Assembly: GCA_949361645.1 (NCBI GenBank) | Contig: OX442419.1 | Coordinates: 10,260,351-10,324,350 of the forward strand | Origin: Spongilla lacustris | Lineage: Eukaryota > Porifera > Demospongiae > Spongillida > Spongillidae | Length of the DNA: 64,000 nucleotides | Reading direction: 5' to 3' | Part shown: piece by piece, positions 23,801-32,200 of the stretch | Layout: each line of letters begins with the position of its first letter | Numbering within the stretch: position 1 is the stretch's first letter | The notes under the pieces: model-generated | Databases searched by the model: none | Told to the model about the DNA's origin: nothing | The model's input: only the letters and a program-made list of their open reading frames with translations | Position numbers and translations under genes: made by a program

Positions 23801-25660
23801 TTTTATCATAGCCTGTGTAAGATATGTGTTATGGCGTGTTTTATCATAGCCTGTGTAAGATATGTTTTATCATAGCCTGTGTAAGATATGTGTTTTAGTG
23901 TGAGCAGTTACACACTAATTAATATGTCTGTACCTTCAATTCTGATTCGTTCATCATTTCTTTCCCACATTCCACTCACCTTTCCTCCCTGATGCCTTCA
24001 AAACTCCCTTCTCCCTCCCCCTCTCCCTCTCCTCCCTCTCCTTCCCCCTCTCCTCCCTCTCCTTCCCCCTCTCCTCCCTCTCCTTCCCCCTCTCCTCCCT
24101 CTCCCTCCACCTCTCCTCCCTCTCCCTCCCCCTCTCCTCCCTCTCCCTCCCCCTCTCCTCCCTCTCCTTCCCCCCTCTCTCCCACCAGTGGATAATTCAG
24201 GACCTCAACACCTTCTACCTCAAGGCTATCTACTGGATCCCCCCCAACCACTCCCTCAACCTCTACAGAGAGGCCATCTTTGCCTTCACTGGGGCCTGTG
24301 CCATGAAGGAGATGTATGACTTCCTCATGTCCAGGTAGATGACATCATCGTTAGGTAGATGACATCATCATTCATTAAGGGGTGTGACTGTGTGATTCCA
24401 GCACCTGTGTGAATGCTTGTGATCTCACACACCTCAACTTGTGGGTAATGACAATGCCTCTAGTAAAAGCAGTTGTGTCAGGTGTGCATCTATTAGGGTA
24501 GTCATGTCAGGTGTGCATGTATTGAGGTATTCATGTCAGGTGTGCATGTATTGAGGTATTCATGTCAGGTGTGCATGTATTGGGTTAATCATGTCAGGTG
24601 CGCATGTTTGGGTTAATCATGTCAGGTGTGCATGTATTGGAGTAGTCATGTCAGGTGTGCATGTATTGGGGTATTCATGCAGGTGTGCATGTATTGGAGT
24701 AGTCATATCAGGTGTGCATTGGGTTAATCATGTCAGGTGTGCATCTATTGGAGTAGTCATGTCAGGTGTGCGTGTATTGGAGTAGTCATGTCAGGTGTGC
24801 ATGTATTGGAGTAGCATGTCAGGTGTGCATGTATTGGAGTAGTCATGTCAGGTGTGCATGTATTGGAGTAGTCATGTCAGGTGTGCATGTATTGGAGTAG
24901 TAATGTCAGGTGTGCATGTATTGGAGTAGCATGTCAGGTGTGCATGTATTGGGGTATTTGTCAGGTGTGCATGTATTGGGGTAGTAATGTCAGGTGTGCA
25001 TGTATTGGGGTAGTAGTCATGTCAGGTGTGCATCTATTGGGGTAGTAATGTCAGGTGTGCATGTATTGGGGTAGTAGTCATGTCAGGTGTGCATCTATTG
25101 GGGTAGTAATGTCAGGTGTGCATCTATTGGGGTAGTAGTCATGTCAGGTGTGCATCTATTGGGGTAGTAGTCATGTCAGGTGTGCATCTATTGGGGTAGT
25201 TTTGTCTGTTACAGCACAGCTCACTGCAGGTCTAGTATCTTTAGCCAAAGTACATGTATGCTAGATTACTGACTAGATTACTGGCATAGCTACAGTATGT
25301 CCATAGACTAGTAAACTATGCTTGCATTGCATTGCAGTGGTGTATGAGATGATATCCATGACTACCCATGACTCCAATAAGGACACAGTCCCATTTCCCT
25401 CCTCTAGCGATCCTTATCATCCCATTGGTCGGTACCCTTGGCTGATCTTTGCGGTCCTCAGCTGCGAGATCCTCCTGGAGATCAAACATGGCTGGTACAT
25501 ACTGTCCATACCCATCCACACGGAGTGGGCCATCTTCTGGCTATCTGCCGCTGCACTGTTCTCCGTGTGGGTTATATGGAGGTTCACCCTGCCCCTGAGG
25601 GACATGCCCATCATTGGGCATTATGTCAGAAGGCTGGAGGTCAAGACGAAGACTAAGTGA
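14854..25660 (+). CDS. PTDSS2: Phosphatidylserine synthase 2, 9 exons
   Basis: Exons: 14854-14969, 15178-15359, 15434-15501, 15643-15828, 15883-15996, 23110-23228, 23448-23562, 24189-24334, 25408-25660; 1299 nt, 432 aa, phases consistent. It follows vertebrate PTDSS2 along its length: [94 protein letters not shown]. It is a multi-pass ER enzyme that exchanges the head group of phosphatidylethanolamine for serine; hydrophobic segments lie after residue 40 and throughout. The C-terminus is shorter than the human one. Intron 5 is 7.1 kb and nearly all repeats. Introns 5, 7 and 8 start with tandem copies of their own donor; acceptors of exons 2, 6, 7 and 8 sit in C/T-rich arrays. It is convergent with PARG. 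Confidence 0.95.
15018..15172. repeat. C/T-rich array at the PTDSS2 exon 2 acceptor
   Basis: Repeats of ccctcccttccctccccc run up to the acceptor cctgcccag at 15177 and serve as a greatly expanded polypyrimidine tract. Confidence 0.9.
15985..16328. repeat. 22-bp minisatellite containing the PTDSS2 intron 5 donor
   Basis: About 16 copies of a 22-bp unit, gtgggatcatgtgagtcacgg with t/c variants. The first copy spans the exon 5 end and its donor (gatcat|gtgagt at 15996/15997). Every later unit repeats the gatcatgtgagt splice-donor sequence. Confidence 0.95.
16512..20068. mobile_element. Inverted-repeat element enclosing the 44-bp array
   Basis: About 110 bp at 16512-16621 (gttttgccacgttgtataag ... 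gcagttacagcaactg) recur in reverse complement at about 19957-20068, with roughly ten mismatches. The interior is almost wholly the 44-bp minisatellite. No coding sequence for a transposase is visible. Target duplications were not identified with certainty. It lies within PTDSS2 intron 5. Confidence 0.75.
16627..19918. repeat. Giant 44-bp minisatellite in PTDSS2 intron 5
   Basis: About 74 units of 43-46 bp containing gcacacaccactggcctgaa and ggtctctgtgagggcacagg. Two rare variants, ctgagcacaacacc at 17081 and 18422 and gcctgacggt at 18211 and 19552, are each 1341 bp apart, showing a block of about 1.34 kb that was duplicated in tandem. Because 44 is not a multiple of three and stops are absent, the minus strand shows open frames of over 500 codons that I do not regard as genes. 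Confidence 0.97.
20069..20613. other. Unique intronic sequence
   Basis: Part of PTDSS2 intron 5. I see no exon or repeat apart from a short G run near 20459-20468 and two partial copies of a gatttggggccatat motif near 20330 and 20360. Confidence 0.6.
20614..20880. mobile_element. MITE-like inverted repeat
   Basis: Arms of about 73 bp at 20616-20690 and 20806-20878 are reverse complements with few differences (tgcgttgaactatcctctgg / ccagaggatagtccaacgca). A second, inner palindrome (gtgcacataatttaattatgtgcac) lies near 20706-20732. A motif catgacatcacttcaata occurs at about 20577 and again at 20785. No coding capacity. Confidence 0.8.
20881..21600. other. Unique intronic sequence with a short (GT)n
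   Basis: Part of PTDSS2 intron 5. A (GT)n run of about ten units at 21322-21341 is the only notable feature. No exon seen. Confidence 0.6.
21602..22326. repeat. 33-bp minisatellite
   Basis: About 22 nearly identical copies of a 33-bp unit containing gccccatcatgaaggtagca and catgctggctatt. The only common variant is tattg/tatag. Both strands read open through it because 33 is divisible by three. Confidence 0.97.
22486..22607. repeat. 16-bp minisatellite
   Basis: About eight copies of gttcccactcaagcat (one variant: catgcat). Confidence 0.93.
22660..23103. repeat. (CCCT)n array at the PTDSS2 exon 6 acceptor
   Basis: About 440 bp of ccctccct interrupted by ttcctccccctctcctccct blocks that themselves recur every 80-130 bp. 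It ends six bases before the exon 6 acceptor (ctcaaag, 23109). Confidence 0.97.
23270..23446. repeat. C/T-rich tract before PTDSS2 exon 7
   Basis: Irregular ctccctcc/cccctctcc sequence leading into the acceptor cctcttcag at 23447. Confidence 0.85.
23543..23895. repeat. 38-bp minisatellite containing the PTDSS2 intron 7 donor
   Basis: Ten copies (two shortened) of a 38-bp unit. The first copy is the last 18 bases of exon 7 (tgttttatcatagcctgt) plus the donor gtaagatatg at 23563. Each further unit repeats both the exon end and the donor exactly or nearly so. Confidence 0.95.
23990..24186. repeat. C/T-rich array at the PTDSS2 exon 8 acceptor
   Basis: About eight copies of ctctcctccctctccttccc, a unit of roughly 20-22 bp, ending in the acceptor tctcccaccag at 24188. 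Confidence 0.93.
24470..25203. repeat. Minisatellite in PTDSS2 intron 8
   Basis: About 25 copies of a 27-30-bp unit (gtcatgtcaggtgtgcatgt plus attggagta) with many length variants. The start of this same intron carries a doubled donor (ggtagatgacatcatc at 24334 and about 24353). Confidence 0.93.
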
Positions 25661-25758
25661 TGGTGTTTCCATAGAGATGACCTGTATATATAATTATGAT
25701 TATGTGTTAGATATCATCTGTGTGTTGTTGGTTTAAATGAAGTTAGAAATCACAAGCT

Positions 25759-25764
25759 AATAAA
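25759..25764 (+). terminator. Poly(A) signal of PTDSS2
   Basis: AATAAA, 99 bp after the PTDSS2 stop codon. The convergent PARG stop lies only 66 bp further on, so the two 3' UTRs probably abut or overlap. Confidence 0.7.
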
Positions 25765-25829
25765 AAATATGTATAAAGCTCTGATCCTTAGCCACACCCA
25801 CTACTGTGGAGTACACATTGTGTACAGCC

Positions 25830-27781
25830 CTACGAGGTGTGCTCCAATTGGGATATGACAAAAGGGAGAAGGGTGTGGCCTCTTTTCTCCACTACGACCT
25901 GTGTGTAGTACATGCCCAGAAGCCTCCATAGGTCTCCCACGGTTACCTTCCTCTCTCTCAGCAGTCCATAACACTGGCACATTTGATCTCGAAGCTCCAC
26001 CTTCCCAAAGGTGAAGTAAACAATGTCTCTTCCTGCCTCTGAGGCCGCCATTAACTGCAGCAGAGCCTTCAAGGAGGGGTCCCCCCCAAACGCCCCACAG
26101 CCCCAGTTGCCCGTGGCAACAGCCATGTTTTGCCCAGATGGGGTGGAGTCAGAGCTCTGGAAGGCACAGTATGCCTTATCCAGTTCACGTCGTATCTTAG
26201 GCTGGGTGTATTGGACCTGTTGGTTGGAGACTACCAGTGCATCCATGGCAACCACTTGCACCTGCCTACGCCCCCAGGCGTCTCTGATCGTCTCGTCATC
26301 GTAGTGCCCAGACCACTCAAAGGTGTCCCCATAGCCGCGATACGTGCTGTACTGCTGTGCCCCCGTGATCACCAGACACTCGTTAGCATCCAGCTCCTCG
26401 GTGAAGAGCATGGACACTATCAGCTCGGGACATATGAGGAACCGTATCTCTTCCTGCACGCATCCAAATCGGAGCACACCCCCTCCCAAGTACTTATTGG
26501 CAAAGTCGACCTGCAACATGCCGTGACCACACCCCTCTATGGTACCAGACGAGTCCAAGTGCATTTGGGTCAGTGGGCGTGTGCTGGCCTCCCAGTCAGG
26601 AGGGGAGGTGAGGACGCGACGTTCAAAGGAGAGGGTCCCCTCCGGCATGCGTGAGGTCACGCACTTGAAGTAGTGGAACAGGCAGGCCAGCTTGTGGGCC
26701 TGACTGGGCTCGACCACACCCCTACGGCTGCTGGCAAAGAGGCCGTTGAAGTTGATGAAGGGGAAGGTGGAGTACTCGGCCCCACACTGGGAGGTGTTCC
26801 TGGAGGGGAACGTGCAGAGGAAGGCGTTGGCCAGCAGGCAGGCAGCCTGCCTCTGGGTCACGGTGATCTGGTAGGGCTCTTGCTTCCTCAGGAGGGGGAT
26901 GGCGTGGGTCACTGTGGAGGGCAGCTGGAGGGCCAGGTCGATGATCCTGGGGAGGAGGGAGGAGAAGAACATCTCTCCCTCCTCCTCCCCGCAGTGGGTG
27001 GAGAAGTAGTCATGGAGGTTGTCAAACTTCCACCGGCTGGTATAACGAGAGTTGTAGACAAGTATCGCGTCCATAAGTTGGTACGAATTAGTGATGGGCT
27101 TTGTTAGGGCAGTGCGTATTAGCTGCCATCTTGGCACCACCTGCTTCCCCCTCCCCTCCCCGCTGATGGGATACTGGCTCTTATCGGAGCACGGCATCTT
27201 CACGTGGCGCTCGTCCCAGACGTCCTTGAAGTGGTCTGGGAACGGGGTGTGGGGGTTGCCCGGTCTGAACAGCACGCTGTGAGTCAGCGAAGGCTGCAGT
27301 GGGAGGGGCAAGTGGGGGTACGCCGATGGGCCGAAGTTGATGTAAGTAAGCGGCACGCCCCTCCAAGAGGGCTCGGTGGGCGGCGGCACCACTTCGGAGT
27401 GGCGGGAAGCACCCACGTCTCCTCCCGCCGGCGCGGTTTCTAAGAGCTGCTTCGACGCGCATGGTCCATCGATAGTGACACGGGATTGGGCGGTTGTGTT
27501 CTCCTGAGGAGGTCGCTGCGAGAGTTCTCCCTTATCCTTCGTAGGCGGGTCATCTGTGACAGAGTCGTCCCCTTCTCCGCTTGAGGAGGTGAGGTCTACG
27601 GTTGGAGAGCGCGTCGAGCCGTCCGCCACCACCTGGTTATCTTGCGACCCTGCGGGAATACGGAGTTGTGCGGTGGTGACGAATTGCGGCACCAAGTGCG
27701 GTCCTTACCAACATCGCTACGCCCGAAACTATCGGACAGCGTCATTTGGTGATAAGCTTTTCTCTTTCTGTTGGTAGACAT
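25830..27781 (-). CDS. PARG: Poly(ADP-ribose) glycohydrolase
   Basis: Two coding exons, 27781-27709 and 27649-25830, joined over a 59-bp intron; 630 aa. The catalytic half matches animal PARG closely: FPFINFNGLF, the PARG signature with GGG at residues 413-415 and Q-E-E at 423-425 (the glutamates that cleave the ribose-ribose bond), FLICPELI, ECLVITGAQQYS, and VATGNWGCGAFGGD with YFTFG near the end. PARG degrades poly(ADP-ribose) chains after PARP activity in DNA repair. The N-terminal 110 residues are low-complexity; residues 12-19 (QMTLSDSF) loosely recall a PCNA-interacting peptide but miss the aromatic pair. Nearly the whole protein is one 1.8-kb exon. It is head-to-head with SPAG6 over 106 bp and tail-to-tail with PTDSS2. 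Confidence 0.96.
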
Positions 27782-27887
27782 CACGTACACCAGTGGGCGG
27801 AGCGCAGAGGGTTATCACGTGGAACTATCGCTTCAAATGCGGGTTGCTATGCCAACGTAAAAAGAACGCTAGGCGCAATCTTTGAAG
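27782..27887. promoter_or_regulatory. Bidirectional PARG/SPAG6 promoter with RFX X-box-like motif
   Basis: Only 106 bp lie between the two ATGs. At 27843-27856 the sequence GTTGCTATGCCAAC fits the RFX X-box pattern (two inverted half-sites RYYNYY-N2-RRNRAC) with one mismatch, 31 bp before the SPAG6 ATG. X-boxes mark promoters of ciliary genes, and SPAG6 is one. An E-box-like cacgtg lies near 27815. Sites are assigned by sequence only. Confidence 0.6.
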
Positions 27888-29211
27888 ATGAGCCAACGTC
27901 AAATTGTTCAAGGTAAACTTGCGTTAGCAGCGCATATCCTCCATTTACTCCAATCTTATGGGTGGGTGTCGGTGAAGTGTTCGAACAGTACCAAAAAGCG
28001 CGGGCGCAGTTTGTGCAGACGGTGGCTGACCTGGCCTCTAGACCACAGAACATCGAGCCACTACAAGGCGCAGGTCAGTACGGGAGGAGAAACGGACTCA
28101 TGCGATCACGTGCTTTGTCCGCAGGAGTCATGCAGCTGCTCCGTCCGTTGCTGATGGACTCGGTCCCAACCATCCAACAAACGGCTGCCGTGGCGCTAGG
28201 CAGGTTGGCCAACCACAATGACGACCTTGCTGAAGCTGTGGTAAAAGGTGACATCTTGCCACAACTGGTGTATTCTCTTGCTGAACAGAATGTGAGGGTG
28301 ATCCCTTTGTGTGTTGTGCACCCCTCCCTCATCCCCCTCCCTTCCTCTCTCGGACTCCTCCTTACTCTTGCAGAGGTTTTACAAAAAGGCCGCTGCCTTT
28401 GTGCTCAGAGCTGTGGCCAAGCATTCACCCCAACTTGCGCAGGTGACCAGGCCCTCATTCAATGCACACCCTGTCATCCATTAAGGCCATACACTGGTCG
28501 ACTTGTCACATGCAACTCAAATGCATTCAGTAAACTATCAGTAAACTAAAGAATTACGGAGCTTTTAGCCATTTTCATTTGGGTTACATGTGACAAGTGG
28601 ACCTGTGTACACTGGCCTTACCCATCACCACACACCTATATCCAAATATTATCACACTCCACACCACACACCCACAATTCTGTACACGCTAATTTTTACA
28701 CACATGCATGCACACATGCACACGCACATGCACACATACACCTACACATACACCTACACATGCGCGCACACACATGCACACATATGCACACGCACATGCA
28801 CACACACATACACACATACGCCTACACATGCGCACACACATACACACATATGCACACGCACATGCACACACACATACACATATACGCCTACACATGTGCA
28901 CACACATGCACACATATGCACACGCATGCACCTACACATACACACACATGCACACACATGCACACACACATGCACACACACATGCACCTACACATGCACC
29001 TACACATCATGCACACACCTATATTCGTCCCTCACCTCACATACACATTTATCTCCCCCCCCCACCCCCACCCCACCCCCTCCTCCTCAGGCTGTGGTAG
29101 ACTGTGGTGCACTCAATGCTCTGGTGATATGCCTTGAAGAATTTGATCCAGCAGTGAAGGAGTCAGCAGCATGGGCTGTGGGATACATTGCCAGACATAA
29201 TGGAGGCATGG

Positions 29212-29249
<38 letters not shown>

Positions 29250-32200
29250 CCATCCTGTACACCCCACTCTTCTCCTTTGCTATACCTCCCCCTTTTCTGT
29301 TATCTTATTAACACCCCTCCCACCTCCTCCCTCCTACCACTACACCCTCCCTCCTCCCTCCTACCACTACACCCCTCCCTCCTCCCTCCTACCACTACAC
29401 CCCTCCCTCCTCCCTCCTACCACTACACCCCTCCCTCCTCCCTCCTACCACTACACTCCTCCCTCCTACCACTACACCCCTCCCTCCTCCCTCCTACCAC
29501 TACACCCCTCCCTCCTCCCTCCTACCACTACACCCCTCCCTCCTCCCTCCTACCACTACACTCCTCCCTCCTACCACTACACCCCTCCCTCCTCCCTCCT
29601 ACCACTACACTCCTCCCTCCTCCCTCCTACCACTACACCCCTCCCTCCTCCCTCCTACCACTACACCCCTCCCTCCTCCCTCCTACCACTACACCCCTCC
29701 CTCCTCCCTCCTACCACTACACTCCTCCCTCCTCCCTCCTACCACTACACTCCTCCCTCCTACCACTACACCCCTCCCTCCTACCACTACACCCTCCCTC
29801 CTCCCTCCTACCACTACACCCCTCCCTCCTCCCTCCTACCACTACACCCCTCCCTCCTCCCTCCCCACAGAATTGGCCCAGCATGTCATTGATGCTGGAG
29901 CAGTCCCCCTTCTAGTGCTGTCTCTACAGGAGCCAGAGGTCTCGCTGAAGAGCATAGCTGCCTCAGCCCTCAGTGATATCAGCAAGCACTCACCTGAGGT
30001 GTGTATGGGGGCATCACTATGTATGGGGGTATCACTATGTATGGGGGGGCATCACTATGTATGGTGTATGGGGCATTAGTATGTATGGGGGCATCAGTAT
30101 ATGGGGGCAGCAGTATGTATGGGGGCAGCAGTATGTATGGAGGCATCCCTGAGGTATATATGTATGTATGGAGGCATCTCTGAACTCCTTAAAATACATG
30201 AACTTAAGCTTATGATTAGAACACAATAGATACTTGAGTTGCACTACATGTACACAAAGGATTGCAGTGGTATAACTGTTACAAAGATAGCAGTGGTGTA
30301 ACTGTTACAAGGATTGCAGTGGTATAACTGTTACAAGGATTGCAGTGGTATAACTGTTACAAGGATTGCAGTGGTATAACTGTTACAAGGATTGCAGTGG
30401 TATAACTGTTACAAGGATTGCAGTGGTATAACTGTTACAAGGATTGCAGTGGTGTAACTGTTACAAGGATTGCAGTGGTATAACTGTTACAAGGATTGCA
30501 GTGGTGTAACTGTTACAAGGATTGCAGTGGTATAACTGTTACAAGGATTGCAGTGGTATAACTGTTACAAGGATTGCAGTGGTGTAACTGTAACTACATG
30601 TATCTGATCATGCCAGTTGAGTAAGATTCTAGTTTTATCAACAGTTAAGCATTTGACTAGATTGGAAACTTCTGTTCTGAATCAAAATGTACACTTTTCC
30701 AGTACTGTTCCTCTCATTTGGGTTGCCTTGGTGGATCATTTGAAGTGTCCTTGCTCCAGTACACAGCTCACATAGTGGCATGTTATGATATGTTGGTATA
30801 CAAAAGTGTTTAGAAACATTGCCAACATGATTGTAATGGCAGCCATGATTGTACATTTATAATGGTAGCCATGATTGTACATTTTATAATGGTAGCCAAG
30901 TTTGTACATTTATAATGGTAGCCATGATTGTACATTTATAATGGTAGCCATGATTGTACATTTATAATGGTAGCCATGATTGTACATTTATAATGGCAGC
31001 CATGATTGTACATTTATAATGGTAGCCATGATTGTACATTTATAATGGTAGCCATGATTGTACATTTATAATGGCAGCCATGATTGTACATTTATAATGG
31101 TAGCCATGATTGTACATTTATAATGGTAGCCATGATTGTACATTTATAATGGTAGCCATGATTGTACATTTATAATGGTAGCCATGTTTGTACATTTATA
31201 ATGGTAGCCATGATTAGTCATGTGACAAACATAACCTAGTCATGTGACAAACATAGCCTAGTCATGTGACCTAGTTATGTGGCCTGACTTAGCTATAGGA
31301 ATAGACACCAAATCTTTGAGGTGGGTCCTAATGGTATGTCCCACTAATGTCCCATACTTGAGAGGTTCCACTATACAGCCTTTTATAAACATGCCAATAC
31401 AAGTGGTGGTGTATTTAACAAGTGAAACACCATACTCTGATTCAAATACGCTATCATCCTAGATGTTGTGCAGTAAATGTACAATCATGGCTACCATTAT
31501 AAATGTACAAACATGGCTACCATTATAAATGTACAATCATGGCTACCATTATAAATGTACAGGTTATTTCGTCACATGACTATTACATGACTAGGCTATG
31601 TTCATCACATGACTAGGCTATGTTCTCACATGACTAGGCTATGTATGTGTTCAGCACTTATGTCAGTGTAGGAAGCAAACTTAAAACTGAAGAAAGTATG
31701 AGTCTTTAAAATTTGACAAACACACTCATACAAAGACACCCCCGAAATGCAGACATCTATCTACCTAACTGCACCATGACAACCTAGCTATGTGGCATGA
31801 CAGCTAGCTGAGGGCAGGACGGGCACACATGCACACACATACACACACATGCACACACACACACACACACACATGCACACATGTGTGTACAACAATGTAT
31901 GTGTGTGCATGTGTGTGTATGTGTGTGTGCATGTGTGTATGTGTGTGCATGTGTGTGTATGTGTGTGCATGCACACACATACACACACACACACATACAC
32001 ACACATGCACACATACACACACATGCACACATACACACACATGCACACATACACACACACACTCACACACACAACCACATGCTTGGCACCAAAGATGGCA
32101 CCAAGGACGCCTCATCCCCGAAGGGGACTGGGGATGAGCTGGTTCATTGTTATTCAACCCATATGCTCGATTTAAGAGTGTCCGGATAGCACCCGGGGTG

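Noticed and set aside
26673..27107. 144-codon plus-strand open frame opposite PARG
   Set aside because: Shadow of the PARG exon, whose minus-strand translation matches the known family.
27745..27757. PCNA-interacting peptide in PARG N-terminus (QMTLSDSF)
   Set aside because: It lacks the paired aromatic residues of a canonical motif, so I mention the resemblance but do not call a site.
28590..29915. 441-codon plus-strand open frame of THTHTY and PLPPPSYHYT repeats
   Set aside because: It spans SPAG6 introns 4 and 5. Only the embedded exon 5 segment is SPAG6; the rest is CA and C/T minisatellite.
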